Assembly (NCBI GenBank): GCA_905178155.1
Contig: CAJINV010000002.1
Coordinates: forward strand, 2,574,226-2,638,225
Direction: 5' to 3'
DNA from: Amoebophrya sp. A120
Taxonomy: Eukaryota; Sar; Dinophyceae; Syndiniales; Amoebophryaceae
Length of the DNA: 64,000 bases
Shown: in pieces, positions 1-13,019 of the stretch
Layout of the letters: every line of letters begins with the position of its first letter
Position numbering within the stretch: position 1 is the stretch's first letter
Position numbers and translations under genes: made by a program
Notes under the pieces: model-generated
What the model saw: the letters and a program-made list of their open reading frames with translations, nothing else
Database searches by the model: none
What the model was told of the DNA's origin: nothing

Positions 1-1
1 T

Positions 2-3000
2 CCTTCGCAGCACAACATCGATGGAGGAGAAGTAGGTGTAGTCCAACCTTCGAACAACAGTAGAAACTTCGATAGCAATTCGATCAATCCTCGACTCGTG
101 AAAATATCTTCGCCGCTCCATCGTCGCATCGAGCCGAAGCGTTCGTCTATAGCGGCGGAGGTCGGCATGAAGCGACTTTTTGCTGGGGAGATAAATAGCA
201 AAGAAACTGTGAGGTCAAGAACCTCTAGTCAGGATCAGGAAGGAGCTGGTAATAGTGGAACAGTAGGAATAACTACGCATTCGCAGCATGGACTAGCGCA
301 AGAACAACACGAGGACCAAAGTTCTTCTGTGGCTTTTCCAACTGCGACCGAAAATGAAGACGAGCTGTACAACTTCGGGACGAGAACTAATACTAACAGC
401 CAGAACTTGGTGAGAAACGACCTTCACAGCGGCGCTCGTACGGGACGATTGTTCTTACCACCTGCCCGTCCTGTTGCAGCGAGTTCTAGCTCGGCCGCAG
501 CAGAAGTCGCACAACAACTACCCCAAGCACTATCACCAGACCGCTCTTCCGAGAACAACCGGAGTCGGCACGCTATCGTACCGGCCCAAGCTGTGGATAA
601 CGAGGCAGGTGACTGGTTCAATCCGTTTGTGAAGTCAAAGGAGACGAGTGTCAGTAAGAGCAGTGACAGTAGTTGTGACAAATCATCTGGCGATATCGCA
701 CATAGTAAACTGCAGAAAGATGAAACAGAATTTCTGGACACTGAAGAAGATTACTCGAACACCATCACTGCGGGTTCTCGTGCAGGAGTAAATCAAGCAG
801 GACAACTACAACATCAAAGGACAACTACAAATACAATCTCTGCTGCTGCCGTTCCGAAGAACCATATCAACCAAAACGTTCAACCAATTGCGAGTGCCAC
901 AGGACCACGAGCAGCAGCATCGTCACCGACCAATCAATCTTCGTCATCTGCCGCGGCGCATGATCCTCGCGTTGGGAATCTACTAGACCCGCAACAGCAG
1001 GTGCAGCAATCGAGCAGCGCAACGAGCGGCGAAGAAGACCTCGTCCACATCAGAGAAGAAACGCCTTTGAGCCGCAACGCGGTTTCGAAGCATCCCAGTT
1101 TTGCGTTAGCTCCGCAGAGTCGGAGTGTAGTAAATACAACAGCTCTTGTACTTCCTATCACAGCGGCATCAAATTTTGCTGGTGCATCTTCCACAGCAGC
1201 AAATCCCGCTGTACTACTCCTCGCCGCAGCCGCTCCTGCGTTAGGAGGTGTACAACTACCAACGGGAGGCAAAGGCGGCCAAGTCGTGGCTACTGATACG
1301 ACCCTAGGAACTTCTGCATCTTGTTCCCCTAGTGCAGCCACGAAGGGACTAAACCTACAACAACCATCAAGCTGGACCTCCAAGGGGACAGGGAAAAAAA
1401 TGACGGCCGGCTATAATTTAACATCCCCAGCTTTTTCTGTCCAGAACATTTACCAATCCCAGCTGGATACCGAGGAAGAGCGAAAACGCATCCTACAGTA
1501 CCAGCAGGCCATCCGCGCAGAGGATGAAAGAAGACTCCGGGAAGAAGAGCGGCGGGTTGCCATTGAAATGGCGGAAATCCAAAACAAGGCCTGCCCGGCG
1601 CACATCTACGAGCCGGGGAGCAATAGACTGCAGTTGGGAGGTGATGGAGAAGTATTGAATCCAGAGCCGGACAGCGATATCCTGTGCAAAAGTATCGTAC
1701 TCGTATTGCAATCATGCATTACAAATCTTTTGCGTAAGGTAATTCCGCATTACAAATTTTATTTCTCACGCTGAGGAAATTTGTAATGCATTTGTACGAG
1801 TACGATACTTTTGCGGGGCATAAGCGAGAGGAAGCGCCGGAAAAAAGATTTGAACGAGCGAGAAATGCATGAACTGGAAGAAAAGGGATTTATCAGGAGT
1901 AAACCGCCAATGCTGGTGGTGGGCAGCAGCAGCAGTAGTAGTCTTGGTGCCGCCGCGCCGCGGTCGAGTTCCGTGCCGGTAGAATTACTCTTCTTGATAT
2001 ATGGACTTTATTTTATCTTTTTGCTTACAGCGCGATGTGGTTTTTCAACTTGATTGAACATACCATGGTTGTTGCGTCAGTTGCTTTTGCAGGCTGCATC
2101 AAAGCATGTGCATTCTATTGGGTCACATCCACATGGCAACGAAAATCTTTTTCCTCAAAACGCACAGATCTCCGCCGCCAGTGCGAATCTTCTACCGCTC
2201 GTCCAAGGTGGCACGACGGACACAGCAGTTGCTGGCAGCCACACGACAACGTCTACCTTAACAACCCGGATGAACAACCCCCGCGCCTCCCTCGACCGTC
2301 GCCCCCCGCGGCTCGACGGAGGTCCGAAGTCCGCGACTCCGGGCCAAAAGTCATTTGTCGTTTCCAAGCCGAACGGCAAGTCGCCGCTCACAGGACCCGG
2401 CCGCGGGCGCGGCAGCGGGCGGAAGAATTTGATGAACACAATGTCCGGAAGTACTAGAGGGAAAGGATTCGGGAAACAACAACAACAGGATCTTCAAGGC
2501 TTTTCTCCAACACCTATCAAAAGGAAAAATCCCCCCTCCCCATATCGAAACGAAGTTTCTGATGCTGGATTTCCGTACACAAATCAGATTTGTCGTGCAG
2601 TAGAGGACTGCAGGCATATGTCAAGCCTCAGTCGAGAGGTTTTGACGTAGGCGCCTAGCATGGCAAACGTGTATGCTCTAATCTAAACAGCATCACAAAC
2701 CGCCTGCAAAATGCAGGGCGCTCTCTGGACTTGCCTTCTTGCAAGACAGACAGGATTTGAGGTCACAAATGCGCATCGTAAATTTTCAGACGGATAAGTT
2801 TTCAATATGGGGAGGGGGGATTTTTCCTTACGATAACACCGCACTTGCGGTCGTTCTCTTCGCCGGGCGTTGGGAAAGGTGAGGTGTATGCATTGCAAAT
2901 ATGATGTCTGGGTCTGTAATGGTGCAAGGTCTGATGCTGTCTCTGGATTCTAAAAAAATCTGTGTTGCATGACCGGCAGGAGGATTGCAGTTTGTACGAC

Positions 3001-6000
3001 GTGGGGATGACATTTGTCATGCGGGATAGGCATCAGGAAGCCCTTACAAAATCTGTGACGCTAGGTCACGCATTACAGGCATCATAGGTCATGCAAAATA
3101 TGCATGACAAACCTGGCAGTCATCCAGACCGAGACATATTTGCATTTCATAACGTGATGCGGTCTACTACTTCGCCACTTCCGGGTTTGTTCCCGGAGAT
3201 CCCACCCGGTGGGTACCTGACGGTTTACTCGCCAGACGGAGTGGCCGTGAAATCGTGGGAGATCGTGAAGCCGAGTACTGCGGACGAGTGGGATGGGTAT
3301 ACTTGTTTTAATATTGTGATTTTGTTTCATCTTTTACTTTTGCCAAGCATGTAGTATAATCCTGATTGTGAATGATGTGCGATGTTTTTCTGAAGTATGG
3401 TAGCACCAAAAGAAAGGAAGTTTTGTTGTCGATGAAAGTCGAAAAGGTCGTTTTTGCAGCGATAGGCGTGGTGAAAATGTCAAGACTTCTGTAGCAGTAG
3501 GCATGATGGGTCCTCTTTACTGCGCTGTGCTGAGCCCCTGTTGTAACTACGAAAAAATTGCGATAGCGATATATCATGTAGTTGTCGTTGCTTTGGCGCC
3601 GGACGACGGATTTCCTTGTAGCCAAACCAAGATCTCTCCTTGTCGCTTTGATTCTGCCAGATGATCCTTGCCGCTGCACCTGTTTTCTTCTAAGCGCGCT
3701 TTCTTTTGCCATTTCAACAATACCTCAGCTTGATTTGCTGTTAGAACCTTTCGTCTCGAAGTAGTGAAACAGTGACTAAGTTGGTGGAGGTTGATGTGTA
3801 GGGTGAGTTGTGAGGAAGTATGTGAAAGACGATCAGTAGTAAAGCTTTACGTACCAGGTTCTTTTTATTTCGACATCAAGAGGAGACAGCATAATTTTAC
3901 CCAGCGACACCACGATCGCATGACAGCAGTCCTGTCGAGCGCTGGGCAGCTGCAGGCTGCTGTGATTGGCAGGACTACTGCCACTGCTAGTACTATCGCT
4001 GACAGCGCTAGTACGAGCGCAACAGCAAGAACTGTTGACACGACAAGTTGTGCCAGTTCTTGCGCAGCTGCGAATATTAAAGCAACTGATGTGAATCTCC
4101 TGTCCGATTTGATCGATAGCCTCCAGCTCAGCAAGAGTCTCAGGCCTAGAAATCTGAAATCCCCCATGACCTCCACCGATGTGTTGGTGACAGCCGCAGC
4201 AGTTGTGCAGCCAGTAGAACCTGTGCGCCAGGTTGTTGTAGTACCGTCGCTTCCTAGTAGCAGTAGTACAGCAACATTATCAACATTTTCGGGCCCGCCT
4301 CATAGAACTAGTACAACCGGGGAGGTGACGGCTGGTGGTCTTCTTGCCGGCGCACCTGGTGGAGGTTGTACTGGTGAAGACAACATGGTGCAGCTGGCAC
4401 AATATTCGTCCTCGAAAGCAGCAGCACCCGTTATAATTCCCTACGGTAGCAGTTCCGCTAGCGAAACTTGCCATGCAGAAACAAGTAGACCACCAAGACA
4501 GTTGTACCCAAAGCCTGTGGGGAAGAGCGCCATGCTCAATTTGGCGAAGCATTTCAAGGAGTTGAGAACAAACAAACCTTCGTCAATAAATTTACAATCG
4601 GACGACCGTATTGCTCATCATCATCTCCTTGGGGATGGTACTTCTTCTAGTATGGCGGCCACAGTCAGCACATCAGCGACTTTATCTTCGCTTAACCACC
4701 AGCACCAGCGGCCGCCACCACCGGTGCTGCTGAAGGAGAATGTTTTCAACCAGGAAGGTGAACATGATCTGAAAGCAATTAAAGACCACGGCGAAAATGT
4801 GAAGATGATGATAGTACCCCGTCTCCGCAATGAAGTAGCAGTAGTAGGAGAACAACAGGCGCTGCCCCCACCTCCATTACAACCAGAACAACAACAGCAA
4901 AATAGTAGTAAAACTATGCTGCATCAAGTGCAGCAAAATCTGTGCCTGCAGACCATCTACAGCCAGAAGGATTTTCTAGAGCCAAACCCCTCGCCTATAC
5001 CGAGTAGACCGACAAGCCCGCCGCCAACCTACGATAATTCGATTGTCAGTGTAGTAGAAGTAGTAGATCAAGAAGAACTTCTAGACCGAATGAATTTTGG
5101 TTTACAACTATCCCAAACAAACAGCGCTGTCATTCCCGGCGATCAGCAGTTCAAGATCAAGGACAACATTTGTCTCATCGCCGACGTAGATGATGTGGAT
5201 CCGAATTTTGAGACAGTGAGGAGAGACAACGATTTGCTGAAGCAGCAGGAATTAGAAGACGAGAAAAAACGGGAAGAGGCGCAAAAAGTGAAAGAACGCC
5301 TGGAATTAGAACGAGAAAGGCGGGCGGAATGGGAACGGGAGCAGGAGGAATTGCGGGAGCGGGAGAAGTTGCGCAGGGAGCAGAGCCTGGAAAGGCAGAG
5401 ACAGGCTGCTGCCGCACAGCAGGCCGCAGGCGCTGGTGCTGCTGCGTCGAGTAGTTCCATCCGTGCCGCGCCCTCCGCCGCGTCTGCCGCAGGATCGAGT
5501 GCTTCCCAGGGACTGGGCGGGAATATGCAGAGATCATCTTCTTCGCATGCAGTAGCATCTGGTCAGCAGGTGTTTCTGGAGCAGACCGATTCCGGCACCA
5601 TGTTTTTCCGAACGGCCTCGGGCCAGAAAGTGTTTCCGAACGTTGCGCCGGGCGGAAATAGCAGCCGCGGGGGAGGAGATGAAGGGGGGGAACAGGTACA
5701 GGTGAGTTTGTTTTTTGGTTGATAAGTACAATTTCTATTCAGTCGCTTTTCATCTCTGTGTGGTGTGCAGTTCCTCTTCCCCGTCACCCATCATCCATGA
5801 AATAGCAACAATATGCTTCGCAAACGACATCAGGTTCAAGAGCCGCACGCCCTGGAGGACGTAGACGACGAAGATCCGGTTGAAAAGAACGACAGTGCCG
5901 AGTCCCGCTCGAAATCCTCCGGTTGCATCGACGAAGCCAGTGTCAGCCCAGACCAAGGGAAGAACAAGAAGTCGGTCGGGAACAATAAACCAGCTGCGAG

Positions 6001-9000
6001 TAGTTCCTCGAGTTCGGTACAGCCGCAAGCGCAAATGCAGAGCCGAGGCAGAGGAAGCGCAGTCACGACTGCGAGTGCGGGGGACCAGCAAGTGCCAGTG
6101 TTGGAGGACCACGCGGACGAAAATCAGCGGACCACTTCCCGGAAGAGGTCTTCTCTCCAAAGGCAGATATGGATTGCAAATATGTCTGGGTCTGGAAGAG
6201 CCAAACTTGTGATGCTGCATTTGCATGCTAAAACAATCTGTATTGCATGAGCAGCAAGAGGAGTCAAATTTGGCTACGCAGAGAGGGCATTTGTCATGCA
6301 GGATGCGCATCGATAGGCAAGGCGCTCCAAAAATCTGTGATGCTATGGCATACATCACAGACATCATGGATCATGGAAAATGTGCATGACAAACTTCTCC
6401 TCTTTCAGAGCCAGACACTTTTGCACTTGATAGCAGAGTCTTTCCCACGAAAAGGAAAGGGAGGAAATTTCCGCTGCGCCAGGAAAGCGGAGGTACTTAC
6501 AATTCATTGTTTCGAGTGTTTTTCTGATTCAGATTTTGCATGAGAAGTTTCATGCCTGGCGCATAGGGAATTATCGATGTTGTCATGCAAGACGCGACTG
6601 CAGGCACAGAACAAAAGTACATACGGAACAATTTGGCAATTATCAGGTCCGTCCGCGAGAAGTCCCCGGATGGAGACAACCTCCAACTTGACTCTTTCGA
6701 GCAGGACGACCTTGCTCCCTCGCCGGATGTCGAGCGGGAGACGCGGAGATTGCAGCTGAGCAAATCGAGCAATCAGGGCGGGAGTAAATCTTCCAGTGAC
6801 AAACAAGTTGAGGAACCCGATGACCAGCCAGGAAGGAGTCAAGCAGCGCCAGGAGCTTCTGCGTCTTCTTCACAAAATCTGCCACGACAGAAGTCCGCAC
6901 AATCCTGCCCCCAACCATCTCCTCCCCGTCTAGAGGACCACCGGGGCGGTACTATTTCATCGCAGCAAGGAACGAGTAAAGGTAGTTCCTCGTCAAATAA
7001 TAATGCGGTAGGAGAACAATCTCGATCTCCTGGTGTAATGATTCCTGAAGCATCTACTTCTTCCAACAACGATCAAAATCTCGATACTTTCGACCACGAC
7101 CACAACAATTTCGACGACGACGGTGGTCATGATGTCGGTACTTGTTTTGAAGACGACCTCGGCGGAGCATCAAATGGACTCCAGAATTCCGCCGGATCGG
7201 CGTTCTCCTTCGGCGGACGGCCAGATCAATATCAACTGCAAAGATGTCTGGGTCTGGAAGGATGCAGAGCTGTCATGCTTGTCTGGCATGACAGAAAAAC
7301 TTGTGATGCGTGTCCCAGAAGACGAAGAGACCCTTTTACTCGTCATGCGAAGATGCAGCTTGTCATGCGGAAAGCGCAACACTATAGCGGAGCACGTCTT
7401 TCTCATGCTCTGCTGTGCATTACAGTGCATTGTCGGTCGTTCACAACCCAGCATTACAAGTTTCCAGACCCAGACACATTTGCACTGCATAATCAACCGG
7501 GCACGCCAAATTTTGGTGGAACCAGCACCGGTTATTTTCAACAGCAACAGTTTCATCAAAACATTTCTAAGCCTCCGAAACAGCACCGCATCACCGGAAA
7601 TACAGACGCGCGACCGAAGTACGATATCAACGATCCAAGAAGAAGCAAAAGATCTTTCATCCCGGTCTTGAACCACAGTAACAACAACCGCTTGATCGTC
7701 CCCAACCTGCCCCCGATGGTGACCGAAGGGCTACTCGAAGACGTGGATGAGGACGACGAGGATTTGTTGCTAGGAGGGGAGAACAATTTTTCATCCAAGT
7801 CGAAGAATAAGAAACCGCGAAGGTCTGACTGGGAGATTATGCACGACCAGATGGAACTCGGGAAGTCGAAGCATGATGTGTCGAAGCCGAATTCTGCGCA
7901 TGCCATCGCGAAGGAGAAACGGCTATGAATTGCAAATATGTCTGGGTCTGGAAGGATGGAACTTGTGATGCTGGATTTGGATTCTAAAGAGATTTGTACT
8001 ATTGCATGACCAGCAAGAGGAGTCCAGTTTGTGCTACTTAGGGAGGGCATTTGTCATGCGGAATAGGCATCAGGAAGCCTTCGAAAGATGTCTGACGCTA
8101 GGCCATGCATCACATGCGTCATGGGTCATGCAAAACATGCATGGCAAACCTTGCACTCTTCCAGGCTCAGACGTTTTTACATTTGATAACGGCGAAAAGA
8201 GCGGGAACTCGCCATGCGCAACCGGTCGGCGCAGACCACCGTGCTCGTGCCTCATTTAAATCTGCAGCGCGACGTCAAATTCAACCGGGAGGCGGTGACG
8301 GTCGAGGCGATTCTGGACGCCGTGGCACAACTGAAGGAACACCAGGGAGGGAGTGGAGGAGATCATATTAACCCAGATGATGTTGAACACGATGATGAAT
8401 ATAATAACCTCACGGCAGAATTTCTCGTGGAGGAGCACAAGCGGAAAAACTTGCAGGGGAGTCCCGCCTCGTATGCATTGCAAATACTTTAGTCTGGGTC
8501 TGGAAAGTTGTGATGCTAATACATTAATAGCAAACTGACTCCAGTACGCGGTCCCGCATGACAAATTTATGAGCAATTCTGCAGCGTCTAAGAAATGCAC
8601 CTGTGCATGACAAGAAGCAGAGCTATTCCATCACATGCATCACAGAGTTCAGGAGCATGCCAGTTCAGCATTACAAGTCCCGACCCAGACATGTTTGCAA
8701 TGCATACTTCGTCCCGCGGCTCCATATCTAGGTCGAACAGTCCGGAGAAGAACTTTCACGTTTTGGAGGATAAAAACTTATCCACGTCCGGCAAGAGAAA
8801 TTCGGCCAAGGGCATCGTCCCGGAAAAATTGAAAAAGCAGAAAGAAATGGAGCGGCAACAAAGAGAAATGGAACTGCAACTGCAGAAGAAAGCCGCGGCG
8901 GTTCTTGCGGCGCAACAAGCCGGAATAGCTGGGAGTTCATCTGCGGTTCTGGGTAGCAGAATCCAAACTGGTGGATCATCATCATCGAGTGCGGTGCCGG

Positions 9001-12000
9001 GAAGGGGTGCAGGTAAGAGGATGCTCGTGTATTTGATTTGCAGACACATAGAGAGTACAACAGTTAGTGTTAGTTACAGTTATCCCTCGTCTTCTTTTTC
9101 GCTCGACTTTGTCATTCATATTGACGAATTTTCACAACAACATCGACCACCACCAAATTCTCTACAAATTATCAGCCATCAAAGCCTCGCCACCGACCGG
9201 TAATTATCCGCCAGAGACTTCCCCGCCCTCTTCCGCTCCGCCACCAGAAGCTTCACCCCAACACCTCCATTCCTACTGGAAGGACCCGAAAGTGTCGGTG
9301 CGCGACATCCACATCACCCCGGCCGGCAGGGTGAAGATTGACAAGAGGGCCGTGTTACCCCGGTTATCCGAGATCAAGGAGGGCAGCAAAGAGGTCAGCT
9401 CCAGTCCGGGCAGTGCTGGGTCGCAGTTGAGTCAGGACGAATTGGAGAAGATCAGGACAAAAATGAAACAGATGAAAAAGGGAAAACCATCCGTTCTGGA
9501 GCAGGTTCTCGAGGGGGACGAGGAAGATGAGGAAAGCAGCGCGGAGCATTTCGAAGGACAAAAAACCCGTAAAAAAGCCGCTGAACAAGATGTTGACGAA
9601 GATTTCCCCATGGAGGACATGCTGGACGAGCAGCACTTCCCAGCGGAAATTCTATCAACTGTAAAAATCCCTGGATGTCTGGAAACTTGTGATGCTGTGT
9701 GGCATATCATGAGGAGGCCACAATTGCTGGCTCAGCATGACAAGTTTCTGAGCTTCTAGGTGTTGCCTATTCTGCATGACAAACTACGTTTCTGCATGAC
9801 AGAAAAGTGGGGCTCTTTGTTAATGTGCATGACAGATTTAAGAGTCGTGCCAGACAAGCATGACAAACTTGCATTCTTCCAGACATCCAGGGATTTTTAC
9901 ATTTGATAAATTCTAAAACCGGACGACGATGAAGAATCCGAGGACTCCGAGGACCGCAGACACCGGCTGGAGCTCGAAGAGACGCTGAACAGAAGAAAAA
10001 ACAAAGGCGCACAGAAACAACTAAACCGCGCGCAAAAAGCAGCGGAAAAGCGGGCCAGTGAGGAGAGGAAAGCGGGAGCAGTAGCCGGGGCGGGAAAAAT
10101 AAACATCAACGTGAGGAAAAAGGCGATGAAGAAAGTCGTTTTGAAGAATTTTTATCAAATGTCGAAGCAACAGCAGGGGAGAATAGCCGCCAATACGAGA
10201 AGGGACGCGAAAGAGCTCGGGCTGAACGTATTAGATTAAATTAAAATTTTTACATTTGCGTTTCTTGTCGTCTGAATGGTGAGGGTCACTCATGCCTTGG
10301 GACGATGATGCAAAGTTGAAGAGCTGTGTTTTTTTTTCTCGATAACAAGGCACGATGTTGATTGTCTCTATCACACATCACTGCAGGTCGGACACCAAAA
10401 AATGGGACCTGTCGACGCGTACAAGAAGGCGCTGGATAAAAGTAGGATGCAAAGCAGCCCGAGTAGCAAGGCAAATCCGAAGGCTGCTGGTGCTGCGCCA
10501 AAAGCAAAAGCAAAGGCCGCTGCTGCTTCTTCCTCTACAACTTCCAGTCTCTTTGGTCTGAATCAACGGCAGTTTTACACCAATTACAACAAAAATAACA
10601 GTACGAACAATAACACTTCAAGTAGATCTCCGGGCAGTGCTGCAAGGCAATTGGTCGCAGCACAGGACGTATCAAATGCAAAAATGTCTGGGTCTAGACG
10701 GTTGGAACTTGTGATGCTAATTTTGGACTCTAAAGAAATCTGTATTGCATGACCAGCAAGAGGAGTCTAGTTTGTGCTACGCGGAGAGGGCATTTGTCAT
10801 GCGGAGTAGCATCAGGCAGCCCTCTAAAAATCCGTGATGCTAGGTCGTGCATTACAGACATCCTAGGTCACACAAAATATGCATCACAAACCCGGCAACA
10901 TTCCAGACCCAGACACTTTTGCATTTGATAGGACGAGGATGTTGAGCCAGCTCCGGCGAAACGCGGTCGGGGGAGGCCACGGAAAGACGCACAACAGGAA
11001 CCAGCTCTTGCAAATGCTGCTGCTGTGCCTAAAGCAAAAGCTGGAACAACGACCTCCAAACGGGGTAGCGGGGGCAATGAGAATGACGAGGACGATGAAA
11101 TAAATGGAGCTTCAGGGAAGAAAAATAAGTCCGGAAAAAAGATCACCCCGGACAAGAAGAAGAAGCCGAATTTGCCGGGATTTCAGACCGACAAAATTTT
11201 GGAAGAACTCCGAGCAGAGGAGACGCCGGAGAGCCCCGAAGAGGACACGCCGGAGGCTATTCTGAGTAAAAACGTCCCCATCCCACAGTAGTTGTCATGC
11301 AGCGGTGCAATGACAGGAACATTTGTAATGCGCAGCTCCATGAGAGGCATTTCCAATCGTGTTTTGGAATTTGTAGTGCTGTAAACAGGATCATAAAATG
11401 GCTTTGTCATGCGGCTTTCCTTGCCAACCAGCACTACACTGCAGAGGGAATTTTGTCTTGCACAGCTCCCAAAACTTGGAGACTTGTGTTGCTAGATCCC
11501 CAACTTGACTATGGGGTGGGGATGTTTTTGCTTAGGATAGAGGCACAGCAGGCGTTCGCGCAAATCAACGCCATGCAGCGGAGGGCGGCGGAGGAGAGGA
11601 AAAAGCGGGAACTGGAGCAAGAGAAGTTATTGAAGCAACAGGAAGTAGAGCAACGAAAACTGCAGCAACAGCAGCAGCAAAGACAACAGCAGCAACAAAG
11701 GCAGCAGCAACAGCAGAGACAGCAGCAGCAGCAGCCCGCTTCCTCTTCAGCTGCGTCTTCCTCTTCCGCCCCGAACATTTTTCAAAAGGCGTTGAACCGT
11801 CAGGGATCGAAAAACATTTTCCTCAACCCCTCTTCCTCCGGAGCCTCGTTGCAGAACCTGGGCGCGGCATTGGGTCTTGGCGGGGGAAGTGCCAGCCGGA
11901 ACAATAGCAAAAACACTTCATTATTTTCCGGGAATAATGCGTCGAGTAGCAGCTCCGCAAGTAAACCGAATATTAAAGGTGGTGGGGCTCCTGTGAAGAC

Positions 12001-12178
12001 GCCGCCGCAGGGAGGAGGTGCAGGAGGAGCAGGGGCGAATGATAATGGAATTAAAAACAACAACGGCCGGAAGATGAATACCAAGGCGAACAAAAGCGTT
12101 AATATTTCTCCACCGCCCGCCGCGTCTCCGGAGACTTTTGACGGCCCGAGTCCGGTCAGCGCGACGAAAAGGACGTGA
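2..12178 (+). CDS. G1: giant low-complexity coiled-coil protein with AT-hook (5' end outside window)
   Basis: The reading frame is open from base 2, so the gene starts upstream. Proposed exons: 2-1677, 1828-1978, 2093-2514, 2841-2886, 3157-3296, 3802-5701, 5834-6167, 6438-6492, 6647-7229, 7497-7923, 8194-8471, 8712-9012, 9176-9652, 9914-10227, 10387-10669, 10936-11257, 11545-12178; about 2,780 residues in the window. All phases match. The product is mostly Ser/Gln/Ala-rich disordered sequence. Charged coiled-coil blocks are encoded near 1468-1580, 5230-5410, 8820-8900 and 11570-11650, followed by a poly-Gln tract near 11653-11740. An AT-hook (KRGRGRPRKD) is encoded near 10950-10985, which suggests a nuclear DNA- or chromatin-binding role. 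No enzyme domain is visible. The weakest link is the roughly 500-bp intron 3297-3801; if it is not an intron, this region holds two genes. Confidence 0.6.
1678..1822. mobile_element. Introner, family C (G1)
   Basis: 145 bp, TATC...CATA, arms with AGTATCGTACTCGTA and its complement. Exact 5-bp flank repeat AGCGA. No GT-AG choice is possible. Confidence 0.85.
1979..2092 (+). other. GT-AG intron in G1
   Basis: Spliceosomal intron with GTAGAA start and TTTTGCAG end, phase 0. The open frame runs into stops within it and resumes in frame after it. No inverted terminal repeats seen. Confidence 0.6.
2515..2835. mobile_element. Introner, family D (G1)
   Basis: 321 bp, TATC...GATA, arms CCCCTCCCCATAT / ATATGGGGAGGGG. 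Exact flank repeat ACACC. Confidence 0.88.
2887..3151. mobile_element. Introner, family A (G1)
   Basis: 265 bp, TATG...CATA; left arm slightly altered (ATGATGTCTGGGTCTG). Flanks AGGTG / ACGTG, one mismatch. Confidence 0.8.
3297..3801 (+). other. Long putative GT-AG intron in G1 (or intergenic gap)
   Basis: AT-richer 505-bp stretch with stops in all frames of interest. GTATAC at the left and GTGTAG at the right give matching phase 2. The end point is a guess among several AGs, and the stretch is longer than the other ordinary introns here. It could instead separate two genes. Confidence 0.35.
5702..5833 (+). other. GT-AG intron in G1
   Basis: Begins GTGAGT and ends ACATCAG. Both flanks are phase 0 and the acidic exon after it continues the frame. 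Confidence 0.65.
6168..6432. mobile_element. Introner, family A (G1)
   Basis: 265 bp, TATG...GATA. Exact flank repeat GCAGA. Interior GCAAGAGGAG reads on +. Confidence 0.88.
6493..6646 (+). other. GT-AG intron in G1
   Basis: Begins GTACTTAC and ends TTATCAG; phase 2 on both sides. Confidence 0.6.
7230..7491. mobile_element. Introner, family A (G1)
   Basis: 262 bp, TATC...CATA. Exact flank repeat ATCAA. By chance it has no stop in the host frame, so an ORF-based annotation would wrongly translate it. Confidence 0.85.
7924..8188. mobile_element. Introner, family A (G1)
   Basis: 265 bp, TATG...GATA. Exact flank repeat ACGGC. Interior reads on +. Confidence 0.88.
8472..8706. mobile_element. 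Introner, family A (G1)
   Basis: 235 bp, TATG...CATA. Flanks CCTCG / CTTCG, one mismatch; left arm carries a small insertion. Confidence 0.82.
9013..9175 (+). other. GT-AG intron in G1
   Basis: Begins GTAAGAGG and ends ATTATCAG; phase 1 on both sides. Confidence 0.65.
9653..9908. mobile_element. Introner, family A variant (G1)
   Basis: 256 bp, TATC...GATA. Exact flank repeat AATTC. Both arms carry the same change (CCCTGGATGTCTGG and its complement), so the arms still pair. Confidence 0.85.
10228..10386 (+). other. GT-AG intron in G1
   Basis: Begins GTATTAG and ends CACTGCAG; phase 0. Without splicing the frame would stop at 10237-10239. Confidence 0.6.
10670..10930. mobile_element. Introner, family A (G1)
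   Basis: 261 bp, TATC...GATA. Exact flank repeat GGACG. Interior reads on +. It sits just before the AT-hook codons. Confidence 0.88.
11258..11539. mobile_element. Introner, family B (G1)
   Basis: 282 bp, TATT...GATA, arms AACGTCCCCATCCCA / TGGGGTGGGGATGTT. Exact flank repeat GAGGC. Confidence 0.85.
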
Positions 12179-13019
12179 GAAGTTTTGCTGAATGTCTTAC
12201 TTTACAACCAGTTGATATCATTTATTACAACACGTTACGCACGAAATACCTCAAAAATACTAACTTTTTATCCGTTACAGATTTCCAATCACAGTTTATT
12301 CGTTACAGAAATTTCCAATCACAGAACAGAAAATTTTCATTACAGCAGAAGTGTCAGTTTACAGCAGAAACCTAAAGTAACAAAAAAAAACTGCAGAACA
12401 GCAGACGAAGTTACGACGAATTTAAAAACGCTATTTCCAAACCAATTGATGAGAACCACTTAGGCAAACACTGGGTAAAAATCTTCAACACTTGATTTCA
12501 CCGTAAAAACTTTAACAACTATAATGCGCCGGCGCCACAGGGAACGTGAACGATAGTCACTACCCTCGAGTGTAGCCGACAGTTGCGCCTATTTTTTTTC
12601 AGCAGGAGTAGATTCACGACAACCAAAGTAAGTAGGCAGAATATGATCCAAGTTTATGTCAGTGTCTTAAACGCGCCGGAACTCAAAGCGACGTAGTACT
12701 AGTAGTCGTTCAACAATTAATGATTTCGGTTTGAGCAAATGTGAATTTACCGTCTCCGTCACCGTACGAAAGTCAATCGCGCACACTAATTTTTTTGGGA
12801 ACGAACGACAAGTATAATTCACTCTGAGTCGAAGCCTTTGTGTAGACGTAAAGATACCAAAGCAAAAGAAAATCCTTGTACTATAATTCGTCCACCAGGC
12901 AGCACTGACAGCACCGGAATCTGCCGCGCAAAATGTTTTTCGAAAATACTGTTCGGCGCGTCGTCCTGTTTTCGTTTCGTTCAAGAACTGGTTCGTGATT
13001 TCGTCTTCGTTCTGACTTC
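12179..13019. other. Spacer after G1
   Basis: AT-rich non-coding sequence. A short phrase, GTTACAGATTTCCAATCACAG, occurs at about 12274 and again, slightly changed, at about 12302. Nothing else recognised; no introner. Confidence 0.5.

Noticed and set aside
5880-6212. Alternative Arg-rich frame in G1
   Set aside because: The acidic frame joins in phase to both the preceding GT-AG intron and the following introner; this one does not.
7230-7491. In-frame translation of an introner as part of G1
   Set aside because: It lacks stops only by chance. It has family A arms and an exact 5-bp repeat, and the same unit interrupts other genes with stops.
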